Program-made: the position numbers and the translations under genes
In this document: piece after piece, positions 8,895 through 18,750 of the stretch
Position numbering within the stretch: the stretch's first letter is position 1
Layout of the letters: each line of letters begins with the position of its first letter
From: a virus
Direction: 5' to 3' (one strand)
DNA: 22,662 nucleotides
IMG/VR virus record: IMGVR_UViG_3300013118_000719
Location: 1 to 22,662 of that record
Notes under the pieces: model-generated
Told to the model about the DNA's origin: nothing
Seen by the model: the letters and a program-made list of their open reading frames with translations, nothing else
Database searches by the model: none

Positions 8895-10690
8895 TATCTA
8901 ACTTTTCCTTTAATATCTATCTCTGGAAATTTAACCTCAACAATAGCATTTTTAGGTACCATCAAATAATTGCCGTCTGGCGATAGATTATCGTTAATAC
9001 TGATGCTTGCTTGGTTGTATTCAGAAGTTGTTTTTGGTACTATTTTAACTTTTAGTGCATCTAACACACCGGGGACTTCCTTTAGAAATGAGTATACATC
9101 ACTAATTGAAAATTGTTCACCGATATATTGTGTGTCAGTGAATTTTGAGCGAACTGCGCGTACAGCCCGGTCTAAAACAACGAATTTATTTGCTGCTGGC
9201 ATTGGTTTTATGACAAATTCAATGCCCACATTTAGGATATATGGATCCAATATATCAATGGTATCACTAAGCATTCTGTAATTATTCAGCCATGTTTTAA
9301 GATTTTTCTTTATTGTATTGTTGGATAGCGTCAGCTTGCCAAATTTGTCTTCCGAAACAACATACATATTTAGATTACGTTTCTGGGAATCCGGGTCTCT
9401 CTGAACCGAAACTCTCTTGATTGAGCCATATTTGGCCGGCATTCTATATGCTAAATTTTCATAATCTGCTTGTGTTACTGCTCTATTTTGAGTTGGAAAA
9501 GTGTCAAACACTCTTCTCTTAAGTTCTTCCGCCGACAAAAACGATGTATCACCTAAAATTGGTTTTTCGTTAGTAACCTCCAGTGAATCATTAATATCTT
9601 TTATAGCAGTGCTGCTCAGGCCGGCGCGCTTTGGATAATCAAAAAGCTTGCTTGCTACATTAGTCAAGGCATTCACAGCAACGTTAGAGTTAGTGGGGTT
9701 TGTTGATCTATAAACAATTGTTAGAGATGTGTTAGAAGGAACAATTCCAAAATTTTGATTATTAGCCAACTTAGTTGGGTCAAATGTCTTATCAGTAGTA
9801 TAACTTTTGCCATAAATATCCATAGCCACCGATTGTGGATTGGCTACAACATTGGATTCGGATTCATTACCACTGCCGAACTGAAGTATCGTTCTATCTC
9901 GCTGATATTCAACTACAAACTTTCTGGCGACTAAATAAGGCTTTATAATTGAGGGTACATTGTCATTTTTATAATTATCATTGGCAAGCTCTTTAAACAC
10001 AAGATCTTGTGCTAGATAATCAACTTCAAAATATTCGTTGCCTTGAGAATCAAAAACAGAAATTATTTCAGAGACATTTGTAGTTGAAAGCTCAATATTT
10101 CTAAATCTCTGAAATGGGCCGACTTCTATTATTTCCTGATTTAGCATACCAGAAACAACATGGCCATAAGCTCTTATAGCATAATATGTTGGAGCGCCGG
10201 TGGTGATATCGTTCCGTGCAATAGCAACATCATTTTTAGGATCGGAGAAATCAACGTTTTCTGTGAGCATAAAACTTAAACCTGCGGATGATGTGAACCG
10301 TGCGCCGCGGCGAAGAACAGGTAAATAATTTTCATCGGGACCTAGAGCAACCGTGGAGGCAGGAACAATTATAAAAAGTGTGACCTGTCCAAAAGTTGAG
10401 GGCCGGCCATCAGCTTTATAACCTAAGATCCTTCCGTGTCTTAAAATATTGTTGTATTGATATGCGGTATCTAAAAAAGCTTCATTTATATTATAATCTA
10501 AATAAAAATTTAGTTGGTCGCCAACGTATGCTGCAGCATCTAAAACAATCGCGCCGAAGGAGGCCTCGCTAAAATCTTGAAAAGTGTCTGGATAAAACCT
10601 TTCTGCCATATCCAACAAATCTTCTCTAATAGAGCCAAATTCTCTATTAGTGTAATTTATGGGCATTATTTTTTTCTGATCGTCCGACAT
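8894..10690 (-). CDS. 6: Baseplate wedge protein, gp6-like (baseplate J family)
   Basis: A 598-residue homologue of T4 gp6, the wedge subunit that forms the inner baseplate ring and changes shape when the sheath contracts. The N-terminal signature runs through residues 13-76, including YTNREFGSIREDLLDMAERF, the SFGAIVLDAAAYVGDQLNFY helix and an AFLDTA segment. A J-like region follows near residues 400-440 (RAVTQADYENLAYRMPAKYG). The length is close to T4 gp6 (660 aa). The ATG at 10690 has an AAGGAG sequence about 11 bases upstream. It lies 23 bp after gp25, the usual T4-like order, and its TAA overlaps the next ATG by one base. No truncation or missing segment is visible. The product is expected in the assembled baseplate and not free in the cytoplasm. 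Confidence 0.93.
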   Translation of the reverse strand: MSDDQKKIMPINYTNREFGSIREDLLDMAERFYPDTFQDFSEASFGAIVLDAAAYVGDQLNFYLDYNINEAFLDTAYQYNNILRHGRILGYKADGRPSTFGQVTLFIIVPASTVALGPDENYLPVLRRGARFTSSAGLSFMLTENVDFSDPKNDVAIARNDITTGAPTYYAIRAYGHVVSGMLNQEIIEVGPFQRFRNIELSTTNVSEIISVFDSQGNEYFEVDYLAQDLVFKELANDNYKNDNVPSIIKPYLVARKFVVEYQRDRTILQFGSGNESESNVVANPQSVAMDIYGKSYTTDKTFDPTKLANNQNFGIVPSNTSLTIVYRSTNPTNSNVAVNALTNVASKLFDYPKRAGLSSTAIKDINDSLEVTNEKPILGDTSFLSAEELKRRVFDTFPTQNRAVTQADYENLAYRMPAKYGSIKRVSVQRDPDSQKRNLNMYVVSEDKFGKLTLSNNTIKKNLKTWLNNYRMLSDTIDILDPYILNVGIEFVIKPMPAANKFVVLDRAVRAVRSKFTDTQYIGEQFSISDVYSFLKEVPGVLDALKVKIVPKTTSEYNQASISINDNLSPDGNYLMVPKNAIVEVKFPEIDIKGKVR

Positions 10691-10713
10691 AAAAAATGGG
10701 CTCCTTAATTAAA

Positions 10714-11082
10714 CTAAATAGTAAATTGTAGCAAATCTGAGACTGAAATACCCGGTAAATAATAAGAAATGCTGACTGCTAATTTGTTTGCATCTTGCTC
10801 AGCTTCTGAAAATCTAATCTCATTTATTTGTATTGCCGGCATGTAAATTGCAATTTGTTCTCTTATTTTGCTATCAATTTCGCTATATGTCTCTTGCGTA
10901 AAATTATGAAACAAGTATTTTTTCATACCTACACCATAGTCTGAATCCATCACTCTTTCGCCCGGAATCGTAAGCAATAACATTTTAAGATTTTGTTTAG
11001 CAGTTGTGGCAATCCTCTTAAGCATTGTAAAGCCATCAATATCATTTTTTGTTAAAGGGAGTGCTACACCAATTGAAGCCAT
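10714..11082 (-). CDS. 25: Baseplate wedge protein, gp25/GPW family
   Basis: A 122-residue protein of the gp25/GPW family, a small wedge subunit that joins the gp6 ring to the sheath and helps nucleate sheath assembly. The family core is clear at residues 31-58: NLKMLLLTIPGERVM, then DSDYGVGMKKYLF. The C-terminal half contains the expected alternating strands (INEIRFSEAE, LAVSISYYL). The length is typical (T4 gp25 is 132 aa). The ATG at 11082 follows an AGAGGT ribosome-binding site in a 43-bp gap. The gene lies between a 2176-residue unknown and gp6, so the common 25-6 pairing is kept. In this family lysozyme activity was once proposed but the role is structural. Confidence 0.94.
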   Translation of the reverse strand: MASIGVALPLTKNDIDGFTMLKRIATTAKQNLKMLLLTIPGERVMDSDYGVGMKKYLFHNFTQETYSEIDSKIREQIAIYMPAIQINEIRFSEAEQDANKLAVSISYYLPGISVSDLLQFTI

Positions 11083-11125
11083 TTTTATTACCTCTTATTT
11101 AAATATGTGTTAAAACAATTACTTA

Positions 11126-14100
11126 TTATTCTTTTTTACAAATATCACCATTTGCATTGAAAGGATTAGAGCGAAGCATTTTGCGTTTGTGCCACGATAT
11201 GTGGCGCAGGGCGGCATTAGATACAAACATGCTTTTATAATTTTGGAGATGATGAGGCTTGTTCAGTTTTCCAATTCCGAGGCCGCCGGATCCCGCGGGC
11301 TTGCTGGGATCAAACTTTCTATGGAAATAATTTGTTTTGAACATTGCTTTGATCTTTGATTTTGTATAGTACAATTCAGACCGGTCCCAATTATCAAAAT
11401 GTAGTAAATGTTTTCCATAACCACGAGCAAATCCCGGGTAGCGCTGCCACTTTTGAGCCCAGCCATCGGCGCCGTCGACCAGTGAATACACAATCTGATC
11501 ATTTTCATCCGTTGAGGTTTCAACACTCATGCCCGGTTTTTCAGCGATATCCGCGTTGATGGTATTTCTCTGTATTTCTCCGATTGAAGGTAAAAAGCCC
11601 ATGGCTGAATATATTGCCAAAGATGAGATAAACTTAGGTATTGGAAATACGTATTTAAACAGTAATTGAAATGCCGGCTCATCAATTAAATTATTTACCA
11701 AGCAATACATCAGTTTGCTGTCATATTCTAAAGGTTGTATTCTGCCGATTGGGATGTCAAGAGCATCAACCTCGGTACGTAGAAGTATTCTTTTTCTAGT
11801 ATCCATCACTAGACTAAACCTGAGTCCATACCGGACTCCCAATTCTCCTTCAATACCTACAACCTGCTCTGTTGTGCGGCCGTCTGCGTCAGTAACGGGC
11901 GCAGTAGTGAGTTTCATGGTGCCGGGGTATACTTCTGAAATATTTTTTGTTGCGTCGGCCGGGTTTGATCTGAGCTTTGCCATACCAGCTTCTACAGAAT
12001 ATTCTTCGTTATTAATAAGCATATATGTTTCTGCTATAAACGGTTTGGATGTATCAGATACTGCAGCAAAGCTGCCGATGCCACCGATCGGCAATTTTAC
12101 TCTATTTGCCAAAGGCTCTAAAACCTCATGATCCGTATCAGTGTGTTCCTCACCTTCCATAAAAATTATTTTATTTTCTTCATTTCTATGTACATGATAA
12201 TATCCAACATAAGAATTACCATCTGGATAGATCAGCTCACCGCCGGACGTGTAAAGCCCAGAGGTTTCTTCTTCAGGAAACCCGATCGGCTCTTCTGAAA
12301 TAGTTTTATGCAAGTCTAGCTGAGTATTGGAAGACAGATTTTGAAGCACGTAATATCCCACATTGCGGTACATGGAATCGATGCCCTCCATCTTTGCTGT
12401 AGTTAGACTTTTCTCAAAAGCCACACCAAGAGAATCAAGCTCAATAGACACGAATTCGGTCAATATGATCTTAGCATCGTCTTCGGTAGCCTGCACACCT
12501 TCTAGTACTTTTTCGTACCGGTAATTTTTGAATGATTCTTTGCGCGATGTATCTCCGATAAGTTTTGCTATATTAAAATCATTTTTTGTAGGCATCTTAT
12601 AGCGCATCTCAAAGTTCTCCATTCTTTCAAGAGCGGCTATGATTTCATCTGATGGTTCTCGGATGTCGCCTGTTTCAATTAATCTAGCATATGTTTGGAC
12701 AGCTTGTTCCAAAAATGCATACCAAAATTCATCATCTTTGAATGATGTAAACAACTCCATGATATCATTTTGTGCATCTTTAAGGCCTTCTTCCATAACT
12801 TCTACAACATACGAAGCAAAAAGGTTGCTATAATTTTCTTTAAAGTCTGGAGCAAATTTACTAATCACTGGGTAAGCTTTGATCATTTCCATGCTGCCGA
12901 ATACTCTACATGCAGCTTTGATGACCGCTTCAATGGTAGACTTCGGTGCACGATGTAAAATTCTGTTGTATGGTTTCTCAGAAACACATGAAGGGTTTTT
13001 TTGTAATCTCTTGTCTTCGGCAATTTTAGAATATGATGTATCAATACTATCTTTTATTTCTTCAAAATCAACAAATGGTCGGCTTCCAGGTTCGCATGCG
13101 GAGTGCTCTGGATATAGGGCCTGTGCCATACCCAACCAACCGGATGCTGGCGGTGATTTAATATAAAATGGAGGATTCACATTTTTGCCGCCATAATCTT
13201 TTGGATCTAAATAAAATACTCGGTTTTCTGGTCCGTCGTTGTTTTCTTCATCCCATTGCATGCGACTTATTCCCAAAGGCATCTCTCTCATCTTCCAGTC
13301 AGAATCTTCCGATAATCGTTTCATGACATATTCCCAAACAGTCAAAAATTGTCCGTTTTCTTCAAATCCATAATCTATTTGGCTCTTGGTTATAGAATCT
13401 GCTGCAGCACCGTAACGGAAGGCCGGCTCATTATTTGCGACTTCGCTAGACAGCGCTTTCCAAATTTTGTTCATAGTATCATTGTAGACCGACTCTATAG
13501 TTCCTCCGAACATCGATTGGCCGAGTCCGCCCTTCCTAACCATCTCACTCATCAAAACAAGCTGTGGGGGCAGCAGGGAGGCTTCAACGGGCTCGATCAA
13601 AGCTTTATCAAAATCCATATAATAGCCAGTGCCGACAAGCGGATTATTGTCTAGCTCGTTGTCTTTGGCTATAAATTCATACTCTTGCCATGTGATCGAA
13701 TGTGATGGACTGTCATCACGACCTTCGCTCTCATGCTCGCCGGCAATAAAGAAACTATCGCCCATGCTCGCGAGAGACGGAGCGGTAGTTTTATGAACGA
13801 CCATTCTTGAGGTATCGCCCGGGCGCCAATAGAATTGCCCATCTTCTTTTCTAATATCATTGGTGAACAGCTCTATGTCAAATCCGTATGTAAATATGTT
13901 ATGATCATTAACCGTGTCGGGAGTTCCGAAAAAGCCACCATCTCTATAACTTAAGCTTAAGTCCGGGGTTCTCTTTCTGGCATATTTCATGAATTTGACA
14001 CGCTGTGCATCCCACTCAACAATTGGCTTCACATTGTAGCCATGATCTGGTAATATTGTTAATTCTACATCAACATCTGTATATTCTTGTGCGCCGATGC

Positions 14101-17100
14101 CAAACCATCCTCCGGATGTTTTCCCTTTTCTAATAAACCCAAGCTCTTCATAATTTTGATAAAATATTTCAGTGTCTGCCACATCCCGGGTTGCCCTGAA
14201 ATCATGGTTATCTGGTAATTGCTGGAATTCACCTTGAAGTTGTTTGGCTATAGTTTTTGGATATGCACCATACTGATCTTCGTGACCAGCCCACGCACTT
14301 CTTTCAGTGGGCGGGTCGTTGGGAGTATAAGGTATATAATAATCGACATCTCTAGTGAACCCAAAGATGCTTGAGAATGCTGTCACATCACTATGATATG
14401 AATATGGTCTTCCCATCGTATCCGACAGCACCATGTTCAACCATCCCCATTGGTGAGCCCTCTTATTACCCTCACCCATCATATCGCGATAGAAGGCTGC
14501 TTCTATTGAGGCAAATGCTGCTTTTGATGTGCTGGTAACCGATTCTCGGAGAACAGGTGGCTCGTATGGTAGCACGCCATCATCACAAGTTGGGTCGGTT
14601 GACATAATAGGTGGCATATTATCTTCCAACCAAGCCGGGACTCCTTTTTGAAAAATGTCTCCAATATCCTGCAATTCTTCTTTGAGCGTATCGCGCCCGG
14701 AGTCACAAAGGCGTTGAATTTGGTTCGGCGAGGCGCGCCCTGCGAGTAATTGGGCGCGGTTTGCGCAGAATTCCTCTACTTGCTCTGGAGTAGCACAAAG
14801 GCTGGGGTTGGCCGGCATCATATCATCATCTTCAAGCATGCCTCTAAATTTGTTGAGTTCATCTCTGGCTTCAAGTGGCATCAACTTACCGATATTTTCA
14901 AAGAAGGCTTCGGCCTTGGCCCGGTTTCCGAATGTGCTAGCAAACTCTGGGTATTCAAACTCAACGAGGCTTTCTAAAACATTCAAGAATGTGCTAGACG
15001 CGTCTCCAGAAACCGCATCGGTTAACTCTTTACGAGTCACAGCCGAAGATAAATCTTCAACAAAGTTGGTAACCTTTTGTTTATCAGAGAAGGCAGCAGA
15101 GCCGTCGCCGAAGCTTTGGAAAATGCCTTGAATTGTTTCTTCTATTTGTGCCGGATCTGAATCCGGCCCACAAATTGCATCTTTGATAACCTCATGAAGA
15201 GTTTTTGGTGAACCTGTAAGGGCGTTCGCGACGGCAGATCCAACAATTTCTAAAGCCTTGCAAAGAGCGTCTGACAGTAGCTGACATAACCAGATCATTA
15301 ATCTCATAATAATAATAATGAGTAGTTGTTGTAAAATTTTCTTTGCTAACCACCACAAGAACGCCAGAAAATCATCTAGCTTCGGAATCCATGCAAATAA
15401 GTTATCCATTCTTGGTAAACCGATGTGCCACTTACCCTGACAAAATGGAAGCGCCAAATCGCCCAAGAAATCAGCCAGTGTTGGGTTGAACAATGGTGGA
15501 CGTGGGCAGTCCAAAGTAGCAATTAAGTATTTAATTATTGGGGCGCCGGGGAGATCATCAAGAAGTTTTATCAAGTCTGTGAGGTTATCAGAATATTCTT
15601 CTATCAATAGACTGATATATGCCTCCATAACAACATTTGGATTTAAGTCGTCGCCGATGCCTTTTAATTGCTGGGCCGCGGTGGCTCTAGACAGTTGAGA
15701 TTCTCCTTGGCCACGGTTTGGTCGACCAGTTGGCGAGAAGCCGGATAGCGGGCCTTCTCTCATATAGTTTCTTTTTTGTTCCTCAACTACTTCTTTGTTG
15801 TCCCAAGGTTTTTCAATTACAATCTTTTTAGCAAACAAGGGCTGTCCGTGGGGCACTGATGAGCTTCCATCTCTATTTCTAGTTTCAATAGAGTCGGACA
15901 ATCTCTGACCCGGTGAACCTTCTCTTAAGATGTCACCGGAAGCCAATTTCTGCTTAACCATCGCGTCAAGTCGGGCCTGCTTGTCGGGGGGCAAGCCAAT
16001 AAATAAGAATCCAAAATCTTCAATAGACATAGCCCTCAAGGCAGATCTGACGGCTGATGCTATTAGTTCTTCAAAAGTAAGGCCTGAAAACAAACATTCA
16101 ATTACATCCAAGAACATGTCCATTAAATAGCACAGCATGGCAGGGTCTAGGCCGTCACGCCAAATTCTATCTAACGTGTTTTGTTGTGAGGCGAATTCGC
16201 CGCCGGGGAAGCCGGCCATGGAGTTGAAGCGTGCACATATGCCGGCAAATAATATATCTTTGTCTTTAATTTCACCAAATGCCTGCTCTTGAGCATATTG
16301 GAATATATTTTTTTCCCTTTCTTCACGTGAAAGGTTAGGGTTTGCACCCGGGTCATCAATTTTTCCGATCTTGAATTCTTCTTCTAAGAGTTCTACATAA
16401 TCTCCGATACACAAAGACTTATGGAATTGGGCAGCGAGAGCATCTCCCATATCAAAAATATCATCTTTGATATCTTGACCCAATTGCTTAAATTCAGCTT
16501 CGAGCGCATCACCAATACAACCCATGATTGTTCTTTCGCCATCGCCGGCATCAGACCGGTCGGATAGTTTTATTGGATCTGCAACTTTGACGCTTTTAAT
16601 GGGTGGATAAGTATAATTGATCACCGTATCTAACCACGGCTTGGGGGCCCGGGCCGATGCATCTCTCAGAATTTCATTTTGGCGTACAAAATATGCAACT
16701 GCGGTAGGATCATTCCAGCCCAACTTAACGAGCATGCGGCTCAGCTTGCTTTTACCAAATATTTTTGGTGCGCAATCGCCTTGCGTATGGACTTTCATCT
16801 TCTTTAATTCATATTCGTATGTGAAAGTAAAATCAATTTTGGTCGCGACATCCCACTGCATATTAAAAAACATAGGAAATGGATGTAAGAAAATATCATA
16901 TCTTTCTAAAAATTTGGACAGTTCTGGAATTAATCGTTCTGTAACTGAGTTGCCGAAGGGCGCCGAATCTCCGTATAAGTCAAGATTGAAGACACCACCT
17001 TTTATGAAAAATAAATTTTTGCCCTCTAGGGCGCGGTACACTTTTAAATTACTTGAATAAAAGTCTAACGCTCTTCGGAGGCGTACCATGTTTTTTATTA

Positions 17101-17656
17101 ATTTTGAGGCGAAGAAAGTTACCTCAATATCGTCAGTATCGGGCTCCGGCTCTTCGTCATTGTACGGAGCCTCTGGCAGTTCTTCAAGCGTATCATGGGG
17201 TACTGAGTATAAAAATTTAAGATGAGACATTGGGCGAGCGTCGAGATCCCAATCTGACCACTCCATGTCGTCCACTAATTTTTTAATTGATGTTTCGCTC
17301 GTATCCTTATTGTAATATTCAGCTAACGCTTCTGCGGCATTATCTTTAAAGGCGTCGGCGCGCTCTTTCAAAACTATTTCGGCCTGTTCTTCAGTTGCAT
17401 TAGCGCCATATTTTTCATACACACCTGTATCAGTGTGAGGAGTTGGATATGTTATTTGATACACACACCTCCTTTCATTCAAAAACGGATCATTCTTGCT
17501 CCTTGGGCGCCAGCGTGGTACCAAGGCTGTTGGCTTTGGTAAACACGATGGACACTTTGGTGTCTGAATCGGTTTTTGTGGAGTACACACATCCGGCAAA
17601 CCATCATTGTTCTTATCTTGATATTTTAAAAATTTTGAAACTTCCCAATTTGACAT
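11126..17656 (-). CDS. Giant 2176-aa structural protein of unknown fold
   Basis: A single open frame of 2176 codons starting at ATG 17656 with an AGAG element upstream. I do not recognise a named family. What can be seen: an N-terminal DxNxDGxxD calcium-loop-like motif at residues 14-22 followed by cysteines at 24, 35, 38 and 64 in a proline-rich stretch; a strongly acidic middle; one very hydrophobic stretch at about 764-795 (FLWWLAKKILQQLLIIIIMR); an adjacent helical region rich in Ala and Leu; and a basic C-terminal end. It starts 9 bp after the 345-aa gene and ends 43 bp before gp25, inside the baseplate block, so a virion or baseplate role is likely. T4 has no protein of this size here; gp7 (1032 aa) is the largest T4 wedge protein, but I see no match. 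Membrane contact during DNA entry is possible but inferred. Confidence 0.8.
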   Translation of the reverse strand: MSNWEVSKFLKYQDKNNDGLPDVCTPQKPIQTPKCPSCLPKPTALVPRWRPRSKNDPFLNERRCVYQITYPTPHTDTGVYEKYGANATEEQAEIVLKERADAFKDNAAEALAEYYNKDTSETSIKKLVDDMEWSDWDLDARPMSHLKFLYSVPHDTLEELPEAPYNDEEPEPDTDDIEVTFFASKLIKNMVRLRRALDFYSSNLKVYRALEGKNLFFIKGGVFNLDLYGDSAPFGNSVTERLIPELSKFLERYDIFLHPFPMFFNMQWDVATKIDFTFTYEYELKKMKVHTQGDCAPKIFGKSKLSRMLVKLGWNDPTAVAYFVRQNEILRDASARAPKPWLDTVINYTYPPIKSVKVADPIKLSDRSDAGDGERTIMGCIGDALEAEFKQLGQDIKDDIFDMGDALAAQFHKSLCIGDYVELLEEEFKIGKIDDPGANPNLSREEREKNIFQYAQEQAFGEIKDKDILFAGICARFNSMAGFPGGEFASQQNTLDRIWRDGLDPAMLCYLMDMFLDVIECLFSGLTFEELIASAVRSALRAMSIEDFGFLFIGLPPDKQARLDAMVKQKLASGDILREGSPGQRLSDSIETRNRDGSSSVPHGQPLFAKKIVIEKPWDNKEVVEEQKRNYMREGPLSGFSPTGRPNRGQGESQLSRATAAQQLKGIGDDLNPNVVMEAYISLLIEEYSDNLTDLIKLLDDLPGAPIIKYLIATLDCPRPPLFNPTLADFLGDLALPFCQGKWHIGLPRMDNLFAWIPKLDDFLAFLWWLAKKILQQLLIIIIMRLMIWLCQLLSDALCKALEIVGSAVANALTGSPKTLHEVIKDAICGPDSDPAQIEETIQGIFQSFGDGSAAFSDKQKVTNFVEDLSSAVTRKELTDAVSGDASSTFLNVLESLVEFEYPEFASTFGNRAKAEAFFENIGKLMPLEARDELNKFRGMLEDDDMMPANPSLCATPEQVEEFCANRAQLLAGRASPNQIQRLCDSGRDTLKEELQDIGDIFQKGVPAWLEDNMPPIMSTDPTCDDGVLPYEPPVLRESVTSTSKAAFASIEAAFYRDMMGEGNKRAHQWGWLNMVLSDTMGRPYSYHSDVTAFSSIFGFTRDVDYYIPYTPNDPPTERSAWAGHEDQYGAYPKTIAKQLQGEFQQLPDNHDFRATRDVADTEIFYQNYEELGFIRKGKTSGGWFGIGAQEYTDVDVELTILPDHGYNVKPIVEWDAQRVKFMKYARKRTPDLSLSYRDGGFFGTPDTVNDHNIFTYGFDIELFTNDIRKEDGQFYWRPGDTSRMVVHKTTAPSLASMGDSFFIAGEHESEGRDDSPSHSITWQEYEFIAKDNELDNNPLVGTGYYMDFDKALIEPVEASLLPPQLVLMSEMVRKGGLGQSMFGGTIESVYNDTMNKIWKALSSEVANNEPAFRYGAAADSITKSQIDYGFEENGQFLTVWEYVMKRLSEDSDWKMREMPLGISRMQWDEENNDGPENRVFYLDPKDYGGKNVNPPFYIKSPPASGWLGMAQALYPEHSACEPGSRPFVDFEEIKDSIDTSYSKIAEDKRLQKNPSCVSEKPYNRILHRAPKSTIEAVIKAACRVFGSMEMIKAYPVISKFAPDFKENYSNLFASYVVEVMEEGLKDAQNDIMELFTSFKDDEFWYAFLEQAVQTYARLIETGDIREPSDEIIAALERMENFEMRYKMPTKNDFNIAKLIGDTSRKESFKNYRYEKVLEGVQATEDDAKIILTEFVSIELDSLGVAFEKSLTTAKMEGIDSMYRNVGYYVLQNLSSNTQLDLHKTISEEPIGFPEEETSGLYTSGGELIYPDGNSYVGYYHVHRNEENKIIFMEGEEHTDTDHEVLEPLANRVKLPIGGIGSFAAVSDTSKPFIAETYMLINNEEYSVEAGMAKLRSNPADATKNISEVYPGTMKLTTAPVTDADGRTTEQVVGIEGELGVRYGLRFSLVMDTRKRILLRTEVDALDIPIGRIQPLEYDSKLMYCLVNNLIDEPAFQLLFKYVFPIPKFISSLAIYSAMGFLPSIGEIQRNTINADIAEKPGMSVETSTDENDQIVYSLVDGADGWAQKWQRYPGFARGYGKHLLHFDNWDRSELYYTKSKIKAMFKTNYFHRKFDPSKPAGSGGLGIGKLNKPHHLQNYKSMFVSNAALRHISWHKRKMLRSNPFNANGDICKKE

Positions 17657-17665
17657 TTTTTTCTC

Positions 17666-18703
17666 TTATGTTACCCTAATGCTTCTACTACCAATAAATT
17701 TATACCCGGCATGCTCTAAATAATCAAAATCTATAGCCATGTGTTGTGCACGAGAATGATATAAGCCATTTTGCTGTAAAGTCATAACGATGGAACCAAG
17801 CATACCCACGAGGGTCTGAACAATTATATTAAGTATTGACTGCGGAGACGTGGCGATTGGAATGAAAGTCGCGCCTAGGTTCATAATAACCGTACAAATA
17901 TTTTGCAGCAAGATTGATTGATTCGTAAGAGCGCTGTACATATCATCATGCAGTGCTGCTACTTCCTTTAAGTAGTCTCTAACATTGTATGTTTTGCAGA
18001 CTGGCTGTAAGTCAATCAATTGTTCTGGGATATTCCACGGATTCCATACGAGACGGTCGCCATTGAATGCGCCGGCGATCATATCAATTCCGCCGGCGAC
18101 AGGGAGTCGTCCGCCCTTTGATGTTGTTTCTCCGCGAATGCCGAAGCCTCTAACATTGTTGCCGCCACCGGTGCAAATTTTAATGCCGGAGCGACCCATA
18201 ATCCTCGTTTGGTCCGATTTGATCGCCACAGTTGAGACACCTTTTGGGTTTCCGACGATACCTTCAACTAAACCAAAATTTTGATCTACGTTGGTTGTTT
18301 CACATATATAAATTCTTGCAGCATCGGCGAAGAAATTATTGTCGACGTAAGTTCCGGGCGGTACGCCATCTCCATCGTTGACCGACGCCATACGACCCAC
18401 AACCAAATCAATTCTAGAAGATCCAATACTTTTATTTTGAAGACCGGTCCAGCCTCGGGCTCCGAATCCAGAACCACGAGAATCGGGACGATCAAGGCCA
18501 AGTGTTATTTGGGCGCCTCCCGGATTAGAAATAACCGTTTCATTTGAAGCATATTTATAAAGCGCTCTTGGGGTACCTTTCGGATCTGAATTTAGGATGC
18601 CGGCTTCTGCCAATCCATTGTTAATTAATTTTTGTAAGTCTTTGTATGGCTTGCCACCTCTTTTACTATAAGATGAACTTCCTTTCGGATTACCTTTCTT
18701 CAT
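17666..18703 (-). CDS. 345-aa spike-associated/hydrophobic baseplate-region protein, unknown
   Basis: A 345-residue protein without a firm family assignment. The N-terminus (1-30) is basic and Gly/Ser rich. Residues 60-220 are glycine-rich and beta-rich, with a repetitive strand-turn stretch at about 129-180 (VAIKSDQTRIMGRSGIKICT) that recalls the short beta-strands of spike and needle proteins. Residues 264-308 are strongly hydrophobic (ILLQNICTVIMNLGATFIPI and a second segment ending MLGSIVMTL), which could form a helical hairpin. The ATG at 18703 has AAAAGGAAAA upstream. It follows the gp5-like hub gene by 47 bp and precedes the 2176-aa gene by 9 bp. I infer a tail-tip component working with the hub. 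The alternative is a chaperone or an unrelated structural protein; the sequence alone cannot decide. Confidence 0.6.
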   Translation of the reverse strand: MKKGNPKGSSSYSKRGGKPYKDLQKLINNGLAEAGILNSDPKGTPRALYKYASNETVISNPGGAQITLGLDRPDSRGSGFGARGWTGLQNKSIGSSRIDLVVGRMASVNDGDGVPPGTYVDNNFFADAARIYICETTNVDQNFGLVEGIVGNPKGVSTVAIKSDQTRIMGRSGIKICTGGGNNVRGFGIRGETTSKGGRLPVAGGIDMIAGAFNGDRLVWNPWNIPEQLIDLQPVCKTYNVRDYLKEVAALHDDMYSALTNQSILLQNICTVIMNLGATFIPIATSPQSILNIIVQTLVGMLGSIVMTLQQNGLYHSRAQHMAIDFDYLEHAGYKFIGSRSIRVT

Positions 18704-18750
18704 TTATTTTCCTTTTAATAATATTTGTTATGTTCATTTTAGGCTCAAGT

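Noticed and set aside
11096-11103. Minus-strand TTTAAATA, one base from a late-promoter core, in the gap before gp25.
   Set aside because: It is only about 13 bases from the ATG, so a transcript starting there would lack the ribosome-binding site. It is also part of a simple AT-rich palindrome.
11715-12131. Plus-strand open frame of 138 codons.
   Set aside because: Opposite-strand shadow of the 2176-aa gene, with no domain and no plausible neighbours.
16617-17060. Plus-strand open frame of 147 codons.
   Set aside because: It lies entirely inside the 2176-aa gene on the opposite strand, has no recognisable protein features, and looks like a shadow frame.
18552-18559. Minus-strand TATAAATA, identical to the T4 late-promoter core, inside the 345-aa gene.
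   Set aside because: It encodes Tyr-Lys-Tyr in frame, lies well inside the gene, and one or so such 8-mer is expected by chance in AT-rich DNA of this length.
18704-18750. Possible terminator or promoter in the 47-bp gap, the largest in the window.
   Set aside because: It has no hairpin with a T-run and no convincing -10 element; it holds only the ribosome-binding site of the 345-aa gene.
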